Shown piece by piece: positions 8,349 to 16,050 of a DNA stretch of 64,000 nt. Below the pieces are notes generated by a model. That model did no database searches, was not told the origin of the DNA, and worked only from the letters and a program-made list of their open reading frames with translations. Where the stretch lies: assembly GCF_025137375.1 (NCBI RefSeq), contig NZ_CP073720.1, positions 3,992,501 through 4,056,500 on the forward strand, read 5' to 3'. The number at the start of each line of letters is the position of its first letter. Position 1 is the first letter of the stretch. A program made the translations under genes and the position numbers. This DNA is from Dactylosporangium fulvum. GTDB lineage: Bacteria; Actinomycetota; Actinomycetes; Mycobacteriales; Micromonosporaceae.

Positions 8349-8464
8349 GCAGGTGCTCCTCGGCGCTGGTCGAGCGCCGTGGGAGCGCTCCCGCCGAGAG
8401 GCTAGGGCATGTTTGCGCTGCTACGGAAGCAAAGATGCGATGTTGTTGCGAACGGCGTCGGCTG

Positions 8465-9889
8465 TCAGGATTGTGCCGTCTGGCACCGTGCCCCGTTCAG
8501 ATGGAACGTGTCGGGGATCCGGTCTGCGTGCTGACCGTCGACGTTGACGCCGACGTCGTTCACCGCGGCGCCGGCCGTCAGGTCGGTGTGTCCGGGCAGC
8601 CCCGACACCGTGACCTGGGTGCCTTCCTGCTGCCACGTGCCGTTCCAGGCGGAGTCCGCCCGCACCTGGCCGTCCAGGTCGAAGGTGAGCGCCCATTCCC
8701 GCAGGCCGGACCGGCCGGTGTTGCTGACCGACAGCGCGACGGTCGCGCCGTCCGGCCAGGCGTTCTTCACCTGGTACGAGACCGTGCACGTCGACGGCGG
8801 GGCGGTGCCGACGGCCGCGCCGCCCGGGTCCGCCGTGCCGGTCGGTGACACCGCCGGGCGGGGCGACGCGGGGGACCCGACCGACCACTGGGCCGCGTCC
8901 GGGGTGCGGGACCGCAGGACACCGAGGGCCGCGGCCGTTCCGGCGACGCCGACGAGCACCGCCACCACCGCCGCTCCGGCGGTCACGGCGTGCCGCACGG
9001 GCCGGCGGCCCCGGCGCGGGCGGCCCGGCGTCACCGCGAACTCCCGTGTGCCGTCCCGGGACAGGTCCCGGGTCCACTCCCGCGTCCCCGACGCTCCCGG
9101 CAGTCGCACCGTGTCGTCGGCGGCCGGCGGGGGCGGGACGCGGACGTCGACGGCGCCCACCCGTACACCTGCGAGAACGGCCAGTCGCTGTGCGATCGCG
9201 GCCGAGGACGGGCGCAGGCCCGGATCGGTGGCGAGGCAGTGCTGGTAGATCGCGGCGACCTCCAGGGGCATCCGCGGGATCAGTGGCAGCGGCGTGGGAT
9301 CGGGGTCGTCGTGCAGGAGGCCGAGGCGGGCCGGCTGCGGGATGCTGCCGGTGAGGGCCGTGAAGAGCACGACGCCGAGCGCGTAGACATCGGCGGCGGG
9401 GCCGGTGCGGCGCTCGGGTGCGAGGTACGGCGACCTGGCGGGCAGCGGCGCGGCCGTGCCGAAGTCGACGACCTTGACGCCGGTGTCGGTGAGCACGACG
9501 CTGTCGGGCGTGACGGCGCCGTGGGTGAGCCCGCGGGCGTGGCCGGCCGACAGCGCGGCGGCGACGTAGGCGCAGATCTCGACCGCGCCGCGCCACGACA
9601 GCGGACCCCGGGCGAGCCGCGCGGCGAGGGGCGTGCCGTCGACGAGCTCGGCGACGACAAACGGCTCCCCGGCGTCGACGCCGTAGTCGTGGACGGCGCT
9701 GACGTTGGGATGGTGCAGCAGCCCGGCCGCCTGCGCCCCGGCCCGCAACCGTGTCTCGTCATTCGGCTGCGCGGCGAGCAGCTTCACGGCGACTCGGCGC
9801 CGGAGCACCTCGTCGTGCGCACGCCAGACGGAGCGCTTGTCGTCGATGGGTTCGATCAGCCGGTACCGACCGGCCAGCAGCCTGGGCAT
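8465..9889 (-). CDS. membrane pseudokinase with extracellular CBM2 cellulose-binding module
   Basis: 474 residues from ATG 9889, just ahead of the kinase start AGRYRL; TTG 9940 would add 17. Domains: PknB-like kinase fold at 6-245, Pro/Arg-rich linker, one membrane helix at about 301-323, Ser/Pro/Thr spacer, and CBM2 at 368-469 bounded by C368 and C469 with several tryptophans. The kinase keeps K36 and DFG (142-144). The catalytic loop reads HGAVTPDS (123-130) instead of HRDVKPxN, so the base Asp, the Lys and the metal-binding Asn are all replaced; the helix-C Glu and glycine loop are also degenerate. It should be inactive in phosphotransfer. Next to a GH12 cellulase, a role in sensing or holding cellulose is inferred. 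Confidence 0.85.
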   Translation of the reverse strand: MPRLLAGRYRLIEPIDDKRSVWRAHDEVLRRRVAVKLLAAQPNDETRLRAGAQAAGLLHHPNVSAVHDYGVDAGEPFVVAELVDGTPLAARLARGPLSWRGAVEICAYVAAALSAGHARGLTHGAVTPDSVVLTDTGVKVVDFGTAAPLPARSPYLAPERRTGPAADVYALGVVLFTALTGSIPQPARLGLLHDDPDPTPLPLIPRMPLEVAAIYQHCLATDPGLRPSSAAIAQRLAVLAGVRVGAVDVRVPPPPAADDTVRLPGASGTREWTRDLSRDGTREFAVTPGRPRRGRRPVRHAVTAGAAVVAVLVGVAGTAAALGVLRSRTPDAAQWSVGSPASPRPAVSPTGTADPGGAAVGTAPPSTCTVSYQVKNAWPDGATVALSVSNTGRSGLREWALTFDLDGQVRADSAWNGTWQQEGTQVTVSGLPGHTDLTAGAAVNDVGVNVDGQHADRIPDTFHLNGARCQTAQS

Positions 9890-10006
9890 GTCAACCACGC
9901 GAAAAGTATGCCACCGGCATTCCGGCACAGATCGGGTCAAAGGTGATCTTCGATCATCGCGCGCGACGACGGTGACCGTTTTCGCTCACCCGTCGGATGC
10001 TCTCCT

Positions 10007-10309
10007 TCATGATCCGGAAGAGTTCGCGCCGCCATTCAGCGCAAAGTCTTCCGGATCATGGCGGATCCCTTGCACCTTCATGATCACGAAGACTTTGCGC
10101 AGCTCTGGAGCCTGTCGCGTAATTCGCTGGGACAGCGCCGGCGGCCCAACTACGCGCCGATCTTGGAGTTGTGGCGCCATGAACCTCCGAATTTGTCCGG
10201 GTTTGTCAAGGACCACAACTCCAAGATCGGCGCGGTTGTCGGGGTTGACGCGCGAGGGATCCGAATTGCGCAACAGGCTCTCTGGATGTCATAACCCTTC
10301 GTGATCATG
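10007..10309. repeat. left arm of a large inverted repeat with nested palindromes
   Basis: This ~300-bp arm matches the reverse complement of 10858-11151 along nearly its whole length, by eye about 90 percent or more over the last 230 bases. It contains a hairpin at 10008-10060 (14-bp stem CATGATCCGGAAGA) and an inner 231-bp unit at 10079-10309 with perfect 13-bp terminal inverted repeats (CATGATCACGAAG). Inside that is a 21-bp perfect hairpin. No protein-coding potential is convincing. It looks like a non-autonomous, MITE-type palindromic element. Confidence 0.85.
10154..10233. repeat. 21-bp perfect hairpin in the left arm
   Basis: Bases 10154-10174 (GCGCCGATCTTGGAGTTGTG and one more G) are the exact reverse complement of 10213-10233, with a 38-base loop. 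The same hairpin with slight changes lies in the right arm near 10937-11019. Confidence 0.9.
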
Positions 10310-10484
10310 GCGACCCTGTCCTCGGCACTGAACGAGCTGCCTGGCGTCGAGGGTGGCCGTGGTGGCGGGGGATGGTCGTGGCGGTCATGGTCCGCGCGTC
10401 TCGCCCGGTGCTCCCATGTCCGGCGGAGCTTCGAAGTCACCGCGTCGGGGCGCGTGTCTCGTGCCGCGCTCGCGGTGGCCAGTC

Positions 10485-10641
10485 TCCTCGTGTTCAGCGG
10501 TGCCGTGTTGGCTGCGTGTCCTCGTGTCCGGCGGTGCCGTGTTGGCTGCGTGTCCTCGTGTCCGGCGGTGCCGTGTCGGCTGCGTGTCCTCGTGTCCGGC
10601 GGTGCCGTGTCGGTCGCGTGCCCTTGTGTCCAGCGGCGCCG
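10485..10641. repeat. 34-bp tandem repeat
   Basis: Four full copies and a partial fifth of a 34-bp unit beginning TCCTCGTGTCCGGCGGTGCC, with few substitutions between copies. A 34-bp period is not a multiple of three, so it does not encode a constant peptide repeat. Confidence 0.9.
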
Positions 10642-10714
10642 CCTGATCTGGTGGGTCTCTCGTCAGTCGGCGCTGCTGTCTGGCGTGGTGGCCCCCTCGC
10701 CGGCCGGTGCTGCT

Positions 10715-10786
10715 GCCGGGCCTAGTGGTTCCTTGTCGCCCAGTGGTGCTGCCGGGCCTAGTGGTTCCTTGTCGCCCAGTGGTGCT
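10715..10786. repeat. 36-bp tandem repeat
   Basis: Two identical copies of a 36-bp unit beginning GCCGGGCCTAGTGGTTCCTT, with a degraded third copy following. Unrelated to the neighbouring 34-bp array. Confidence 0.9.
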
Positions 10787-10857
10787 GCCTGGCGTGGTCG
10801 TCCCTCGTGTATCACGGTGCCGGCCGCCTGGCGAGCGGCGCGCCCTCTGCCACACGT

Positions 10858-11151
10858 TCATGATCGCGAAGGGTTACGACACCCAGGGAGCCTGTTGTGC
10901 AATTCGGATCCCTCGCGCGTCAACCCCGACAACCGCGCTGATCTTGGAGTTGTGGTCCTTGACAAACCAGGACAAATTCGGAGGTTCATGGCGCCACAAC
11001 TCCAAGATCGGCGCGTAGTTGGGCCGCCGGCGCTGTCCCAGCGAATTGCGCGACAGGCTCCAGGGTTACCGCAGATCATGAACGTGTGGCGCTTCGGCGT
11101 GATCCGGAAGACTTGGCGCCGCTATTCGGCGCGAACTCTTCCGGATCATGA
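10858..11151. repeat. right arm of the large inverted repeat
   Basis: Reverse-complement copy of the left arm. It begins TCATGATCGCGAAG and ends CTTCCGGATCATGA. The central hairpin built on GATCTTGGAGTTGTGG is retained, while the inner terminal repeat next to 11085 is degenerate (GATCATGAACGTG). The two arms could form a very long cruciform or a transcript hairpin. The flanking genes are intact. Confidence 0.85.
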
Positions 11152-11249
11152 AGCAGGCCGGGCCGCGCCGACCTGCGCAGATCGGTCGGCGCGACGAGCA
11201 CTAAACCGGCGGGCGGTGCGGAGCGGGTGCCATCCCGTCCGGTGGAGGG

Positions 11250-11852
11250 TCAGAGGGAGCGGGCCTCGGCGCCGATCGTCGTGTCCGGGCCGTGGCCGGT
11301 GTGCACCACCGTCTCCGGGGGGAGGGTCAGCAGGCGTTCGTGGATCGAGCGCAGGATCGTGGGCTTGTCCGAAAATGATCGGCCCGTCGCGCCCGGGCCG
11401 CCCTGGAACAGGGTGTCGCCCGAGAACACCACGCCCAGTGCCGGGGCGTGGAGGCACACCGCGCCGGGGCTGTGGCCGGGAGTGTGCAGCACCGTGAGGT
11501 CGACGCCGGCGACGCTGAGCGTCTGGCCGTCGGCGAGGTGCGTGTCCGGCTCGACGTCCGGGTGCTTCATGTGCCACAGCACCAGGTCGTCGGGGTGCAG
11601 CAGCATCGGGGCGCCCGTGCGCAGTGCGAGCTCGGGCGCCGCGTCGATGTGGTCGTCGTGGCCGTGCGTGCAGACGATGGCCCGCAACCGCCGGCCGCCC
11701 AGCGCGTCCAGGATCGCCCCGGCGTCGTGGGCCGCGTCGATCACCACGGCCTCGTGGTCGTCGCCGACGATCCACACGTTGTTGTCGACGTCGAAGGTTT
11801 CGCCGTCGAGCGAGAAGGTGCCGGAGGTGACGAGTCGGTCGATGCGGGCCAT
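11250..11852 (-). CDS. MBL-fold metallo-hydrolase (glyoxalase II-like)
   Basis: 200 residues. The metal-binding motif THGHDDH is at 62-68, followed by H in LHTPGHSPGA, D in SGDTLF and the C-terminal VHTGHGPDT histidine, a full two-metal set. Short single-domain members of this family are hydroxyacylglutathione-hydrolase-like thioesterases; the substrate is undefined (actinobacteria use mycothiol rather than glutathione). ATG 11852 has a TAGGCT hexamer 7 bases upstream, suggesting a short or absent leader, although the intervening G-run could also serve as a ribosome site. Its 3' side faces the inverted-repeat element. Confidence 0.85.
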   Translation of the reverse strand: MARIDRLVTSGTFSLDGETFDVDNNVWIVGDDHEAVVIDAAHDAGAILDALGGRRLRAIVCTHGHDDHIDAAPELALRTGAPMLLHPDDLVLWHMKHPDVEPDTHLADGQTLSVAGVDLTVLHTPGHSPGAVCLHAPALGVVFSGDTLFQGGPGATGRSFSDKPTILRSIHERLLTLPPETVVHTGHGPDTTIGAEARSL

Positions 11853-11859
11853 ACCCCCC

Positions 11860-11865
11860 AGCCTA
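11860..11865 (-). promoter_or_regulatory. -10 hexamer of the MBL-hydrolase gene
   Basis: TAGGCT on the minus strand, 7 bases before ATG 11852. The spacing fits a leaderless or near-leaderless transcript. No clear -35. Confidence 0.45.
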
Positions 11866-11878
11866 GGCCCGCCCGACC

Positions 11879-13183
11879 CTACAGGCCCGGGAACCTCCCG
11901 TTGCGGAACAGGTCGACGAAGATCTGGTGGTCGGCGCGGGCGCGGGCGCCGTACTCGTGGGCGAAGCCGACCAGCGACGCGACGAAGCCCGGCACGTCCC
12001 GGTCGATCGCCGCCACGATCGCCTCCTCCGTGGAGAAGTCCACCAGGTCGTGGCTGGACTCGTCGTCGGCGACGGAGTGCATCCGGGCGGTCGCCCGGCC
12101 CAGGTAGCCGGTGACGCTGGTGAGCTCGTCCAGCTCGTTGACGTCGCTCCAGTCGAGGTCCGCGGCGTAGGGTGAGACCTCCGCGACCACCTGTCCCACG
12201 TCCCGGAGCACCGTGTGGCCCGCCCACGCGTCGGCGTGGGCCTGCAGGGCGCGCTGCGACTCGCTGGTGCGGTGGCCCTGGTGCTTGAAGTAGCCCTTCA
12301 CCCGCGGGTCCGTGATCCAGCGTGACACCGCCGGGGTCTGCCCCTGCTTCATGTAGATGACGACGTCGTTCTCCAGCGCCTGCGTGTGCCCCTCGAGCAG
12401 CAGGTTGTAGGACGGCAGGCCGGCCGAGCCGATGCCGACGCCCTTGCGCATGACGACATCCTTGATCTTGTACTTCTCCGGCCGCTCGGGGTCCCACGAG
12501 GGCAGCGTCGGCAGGTACGCCGCGAACGCCGATTCGACCTCGGCCCGCATCTCCGCGTCGACGGGGTAGACACCGTCCGCCATCATGAACCGCCGGTCGT
12601 AGTCCACGAGCACGGTCTGCTCGTCCAGCAGGGCGACGCGCGTGTTCAGGCGGGCCCGCTGCAGCACGTCCCGCAGCACGCCCTCGGTGGTGTCGAGCGT
12701 GAGCGACCCGATCGCCTCCTCGCCGCCCGCGGCGATCGCCCGCAGCTCCGCGACGTACGTGTGGGCGTAGCCGGTGACCAGTTCGCCGATGACGTCGTCG
12801 GAGAGCGCCTTGGCGTAGCCGATCAGCGCGATGCTCGCCGCGAACCGCTTGAGGTCCCAGATGAACGGGCCGACGTAGGCCTCGTCGAAGTCGTTGACGT
12901 TGAAGACCAGGATGCCCTCGGAGTTGAGGTACGTGCCGAAGTTCTCCGCGTGCAGGTCACCGTGGATCCACACGCCGGAGGTGCGCTCGTCGAGGAACGG
13001 ATCGGGCTGCCCGTGCACGTCGGCGTAGAACACGCACGCGCTGCCGCGGTAGAACGCGAACGGTGAGGCGGCCATCTTGCGGAACTTGCGCCGGAACGCG
13101 GCCGGGTCCACGGCCATCAGTTCGCCGAACTCGGTCACAAGGACGTCGACGAGCTCATCGGCCCGCTGCTGAGTCTCAACCAC
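11879..13183 (-). CDS. DUF2252 protein (kinase-like fold)
   Basis: 434 residues. DUF2252 signatures: the FRRKFRKMAASPFAFYRGSA opening, WIHGDLHAENFGTYLNSEG (an HGDxHxxN loop like APH kinases), FNVNDFDEAYVGPFIWDLKR and the late GQRTxS/GHTVLRDVGQ part. The HGDLHAEN and NDFDE pair resembles the catalytic and metal sites of the protein-kinase-like superfamily, so a small-molecule kinase activity is plausible but unproven. Cytoplasmic. Starts 26 bp downstream in the same orientation as the MBL gene ends up; it is transcribed first. Confidence 0.88.
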   Translation of the reverse strand: MVETQQRADELVDVLVTEFGELMAVDPAAFRRKFRKMAASPFAFYRGSACVFYADVHGQPDPFLDERTSGVWIHGDLHAENFGTYLNSEGILVFNVNDFDEAYVGPFIWDLKRFAASIALIGYAKALSDDVIGELVTGYAHTYVAELRAIAAGGEEAIGSLTLDTTEGVLRDVLQRARLNTRVALLDEQTVLVDYDRRFMMADGVYPVDAEMRAEVESAFAAYLPTLPSWDPERPEKYKIKDVVMRKGVGIGSAGLPSYNLLLEGHTQALENDVVIYMKQGQTPAVSRWITDPRVKGYFKHQGHRTSESQRALQAHADAWAGHTVLRDVGQVVAEVSPYAADLDWSDVNELDELTSVTGYLGRATARMHSVADDESSHDLVDFSTEEAIVAAIDRDVPGFVASLVGFAHEYGARARADHQIFVDLFRNGRFPGL

Positions 13184-13322
13184 TGATCAAACGTATGCAG
13201 CGGGTCGACGGTTCGAACCGGGGATGCCCGAAACCTGACCGAAAGCCGTTGCGCCGTGCCAGACGTGCGCGGACTTGCTACATTCAGCGGCCAGTCGGAT
13301 CTTCGAGCCGAAGGAACCCCCC

Positions 13323-13943
13323 TTGAACACCGGCCTGGTACTGCTCGTCGTGCTGCTGCTTGTCGTCGTGGCGGTGCTCGTCGTCGTCCTGCTGCGCCGC
13401 CGTACACCCGCTCCGGCTGCTCCGGCCGGACCGCGGGACCCGTTCCGGGACACCGGCGAGGACGTGCTGCGCGGCGACCCGCGCAAGCTCAAGGCCGGTG
13501 ACCTCGTCGAGATCCGCGGCACGACCTATACGGTGCGTGGCAGCCTGCACTACACGGAGCAGTCGTGGGGCTGGACCGAGCACCTGCTCGACGACTCGAC
13601 CGGCGGCCGCAAGATGTGGCTCTCCGTCGAGGAGGACCCCGACCTGGAGTTGTCGCTGTGGCACGAGGTGCCGTCGGCGACCGTGACGCCCGGCCCGGCG
13701 ACGATCGACTTCGACGGCCGGCGCTACAAGAAGGACGAGTCCGGGACGGCGAAGTTCGTCTCCAGCGGTACGACCGGGCTCAACGGCTCCGGCACCGCGA
13801 AGTACGCCGACTACGAGTCCGGCGACGGCGCGCTGCTGTCGTTCGAGTCCTACGCCGGGCCCGGCGAGCCCGACAAGTGGGAGGTCGGCCACGGCGAGCC
13901 GCTCACGCGCGCCGAGGTGCGCGTGTGGGCGCAGGGCGGCTGA
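13323..13943 (+). CDS. DUF4178 membrane-anchored protein, first gene of the polyamine-synthase operon
   Basis: 206 residues. Start set at TTG 13323 because AAGGA lies 8 bases upstream and the frame then opens straight into one membrane helix (about 3-24). The DUF4178 domain follows: LKAGDLVEIRGTTYTVRGSLHYTEQSWGWTEHLL, then a second half-copy with W-E-V-G-H near the end. DUF4178 domains are cytoplasmic beta-rich modules of unknown chemistry that co-occur with DUF350 and spermidine-synthase-like genes, as they do here. First of seven closely spaced genes. Confidence 0.85.
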   Translation: MNTGLVLLVVLLLVVVAVLVVVLLRRRTPAPAAPAGPRDPFRDTGEDVLRGDPRKLKAGDLVEIRGTTYTVRGSLHYTEQSWGWTEHLLDDSTGGRKMWLSVEEDPDLELSLWHEVPSATVTPGPATIDFDGRRYKKDESGTAKFVSSGTTGLNGSGTAKYADYESGDGALLSFESYAGPGEPDKWEVGHGEPLTRAEVRVWAQGG

Positions 13944-13944
13944 C

Positions 13945-14430
13945 GTGCTCGTCACGCTCGACACGCCGTATATCGACACGACGGCGGCCGACCTGCGGTT
14001 CGCGCTCGGCCTGCCGCCCCAGCCCGCGCTGCGCACGCTGAGCGTGGCCCTGCCGGGCGGCGAGGAGGTCGTGCTGCGGCTGCTGGGCGCCTCGCACCAG
14101 GTGCGCTTCCGGGACGTCGACGAGACGGTCGCCTGCCTGCCGTCGCTGTCGGCCGGGCTGCCGTCGGCCGTCACACGCCCCGGCTACCGCTTCACGGCCG
14201 CCGTCCGCGCGCTGCCGCCCGACGAGTTCGCCGCCGCGTGCGACGAGCTTCGCCGGCGGGCGCGGGCGGAGGAGCACGCCCTGGCCGGGGCCTTCCCCGG
14301 CGCCCGCGACGCGCTCACCGTGCTCGCCGCGCGACCCGTCCCCGGGGGCGCCGGCTGGTGGACCGCGCACGCCTACCCGCAGACCGGTGAACTCGTAACG
14401 ACCGAGACGGTGGTGACACAGCGACGATGA
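13945..14430 (+). CDS. DUF2617 protein
   Basis: 161 residues, beginning at GTG one base after the preceding stop. Contains the DUF2617 core (L.VALPGGEEVVLRLLGASHQVR, then the LPPDEFAAACDELR helix). No signal or membrane segment, so cytoplasmic. Function unknown; placed between DUF4178 and DUF4247 in the operon. Its stop overlaps the next start as ATGA. Confidence 0.82.
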   Translation: MLVTLDTPYIDTTAADLRFALGLPPQPALRTLSVALPGGEEVVLRLLGASHQVRFRDVDETVACLPSLSAGLPSAVTRPGYRFTAAVRALPPDEFAAACDELRRRARAEEHALAGAFPGARDALTVLAARPVPGGAGWWTAHAYPQTGELVTTETVVTQRR

Positions 14431-14855
14431 GACGCATCTGGTACGTGATGGCCGCCTGCCTCGGCGTGATCGGCCTGTTCATCGGCGGCCTCACGCTGTT
14501 CTCCGGCAGCTTCTCGCCCCGCTCGTACGTGTCGAAGCACTACCAGCGGGCGGCGGTGCGGGACATCGGCACCGACGCCCGTGCCTACGTCACCACCAAG
14601 TCCCCGACGCGCGTCGCGAACGAGATCACCGGCGCCTGGAAACCGGCCGGCCGGTACGCCGACGGCACGGGCATCTACCTGCGGTACTCCAAGGACTCCG
14701 TCGTCCTCAAGCCCAACGGCACCGGCACCCTGATCCTGGTGGAGCCGCTGCGGACCGCCTACAACCGCTACTCGGGCACGGTCGGCGGCAGCGGATGGGT
14801 CGGGCGCGGCGACGGCAACAGCGGCCGCGGCGGCGGCCCCGGCACCGGAAAGTAG
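14427..14855 (+). CDS. DUF4247 secreted/membrane-anchored protein
   Basis: 142 residues: one N-terminal signal anchor (about 5-26), then the DUF4247 domain (SPRSYVSKHYQRA, V.NEITGAWKPAGRYADGTGIYLRYSKDSVVLKP) and a Gly-rich tail after VGGSGW. Likely extracytoplasmic. Overlaps the DUF2617 stop by four bases, indicating translational coupling. Unknown function. Confidence 0.85.
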   Translation: MRRIWYVMAACLGVIGLFIGGLTLFSGSFSPRSYVSKHYQRAAVRDIGTDARAYVTTKSPTRVANEITGAWKPAGRYADGTGIYLRYSKDSVVLKPNGTGTLILVEPLRTAYNRYSGTVGGSGWVGRGDGNSGRGGGPGTGK

Positions 14856-14860
14856 TCGAC

Positions 14861-15283
14861 ATGCTCGAACTCGTCACCGACCTGGCGATCACCCTGGGCT
14901 ACGCCGCGATCGGCATCGTGCTCATGGCCATCGGCGCCGTGCTCGTCGACGTCGCCACACCGGGCTCGCTGCGGCACCTCATCTGGGTCGACCGCAACAC
15001 CAACGCGGCCATCCTGCTCGCCTCCAACCTCGTCGCCGTCGGCACGATCACGGTCACCGCGATCGTCGCCAGCAACGGCGATTTCCTCCAGGGCATCGGC
15101 TCGACCGTCGGCTACGGCCTGGTCGGCCTGCTGGTGATGACCGTGGCGTTCATCGTCGTCGACATGGCCACCCCCGGCAAGCTCGGCGAGCTGCTGGTGC
15201 ATCCCGAGCGGCACCCCGCCGTGTGGATCACCGCCGCCGTCCACCTCGCCGTGGGCGCCATCATCGCCGCGGCGATCCTCTGA
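14861..15283 (+). CDS. DUF350 membrane protein
   Basis: 140 residues with four membrane helices arranged as two repeats: each has G-Y.....G..........D-(V/M)-A-T-P-G-(S/K)-L, at about residues 14-38 and 87-111. This is the DUF350 hallmark (internal tandem two-helix unit with an acidic residue in the second helix). A small membrane channel or partner of the polyamine enzyme is a reasonable guess. Its TGA shares one base with the next ATG. Confidence 0.88.
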   Translation: MLELVTDLAITLGYAAIGIVLMAIGAVLVDVATPGSLRHLIWVDRNTNAAILLASNLVAVGTITVTAIVASNGDFLQGIGSTVGYGLVGLLVMTVAFIVVDMATPGKLGELLVHPERHPAVWITAAVHLAVGAIIAAAIL

Positions 15284-16050
15284 TGGCCGCACCGCCCGCC
15301 GACAAGGCGAAGCCCGCCGGGCCCGCGACACCGGGGTCGACGAGCAAGGTCAAAGAGGGCGTCTGGATCGCCGTCGTGGTGGTCGTCGGCATCTGCGTCG
15401 CGGCGTTCTTCGTCGGCGGTGACAACGACCCGGTGACCGCCGCCGACCCCATCGACGTCAACACGGTCGTCGCCGACCTCGACCGCGCCGCCACCGCCCA
15501 CGGCATCTGCTACGGCTGGCAGCTGCTCGACTCCTCCAGCCCGGTCAGCACCGGCTCCAACCTCGGCGCCGGCAAGCGGGTCACCGACAACCCGGAGCAG
15601 TGCCCGAAGTACATCGAGGTCCACGGCAGGTACCGCTACTACCCGGACAGCAGCGAGTCCGAGGACTACGCCACCTACAGCATCGCCACGAACCTCAGCA
15701 ACGCGAGCCACCTCGACGCGAGCGCGTTCGACCGGCTCGGCGCGGGCACGTCGCGGCTGCTCGACGACCCGACGTCGACGATCCTCGACGCGGCCCAGGC
15801 GCTGCCGCTGCTGGCCCAGGAGGCCGGGGTCGCCACCGGCGCGGTGCCGGCGCCCAGCGCCAGCGGCACCCCCGCGCCGCTGCCGAGCGCCGGCAACGAC
15901 TTCTGGCGCGACCGCTGGGTGCTGCTGCTCGTCACCGGCGTGCTGCTGGCCGGCGCCGTCGTCACGCTCCTGCTGGGCATCCGGTCGTCGCGGCGGATCA
16001 AGCGCGGCGAGGAGACCGACCCGTTCGCGAAGACGGCCGCGAAGCAGTGA
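15283..16050 (+). CDS. two-helix membrane protein of the DUF350/spermidine-synthase operon
   Basis: 255 residues. Helix 1 at about 27-45, an extracytoplasmic region of about 165 residues with two cysteines (GICYGWQ and EQCPKY, possibly a disulfide) and a tyrosine-rich stretch GRYRYYPDSSE, a Pro/Ala/Ser linker, then helix 2 near 212-231 and a basic cytoplasmic tail. I do not recognise a named family. Position between DUF350 and the synthase, with overlaps at both ends (ATGA-type and GTGA), makes it an integral part of the system. Confidence 0.75.
   Translation: MAAPPADKAKPAGPATPGSTSKVKEGVWIAVVVVVGICVAAFFVGGDNDPVTAADPIDVNTVVADLDRAATAHGICYGWQLLDSSSPVSTGSNLGAGKRVTDNPEQCPKYIEVHGRYRYYPDSSESEDYATYSIATNLSNASHLDASAFDRLGAGTSRLLDDPTSTILDAAQALPLLAQEAGVATGAVPAPSASGTPAPLPSAGNDFWRDRWVLLLVTGVLLAGAVVTLLLGIRSSRRIKRGEETDPFAKTAAKQ

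Larger units (their letters stand above)
10310..10857. other. spacer of the inverted-repeat element, no gene supported
   Basis: About 550 bases held between the two arms. All open frames are low-complexity Arg/Thr/Gly translations of tandem repeats and have no recognisable domain or plausible start. The two tandem arrays below account for nearly half of it. Confidence 0.6.

Noticed and set aside
10385..10861. A 158-codon Thr/Arg/His-rich ORF in the repeat spacer
   Set aside because: It is a translation of the 34-bp and 36-bp tandem arrays, has no family and has a repeat period that is not maintained in frame throughout.
13195..13235. GGTTCGAACC looked like a tRNA T-arm
   Set aside because: The bases flanking the loop do not form a T-stem on either strand, and no acceptor, D or anticodon arms can be folded within 90 bases.
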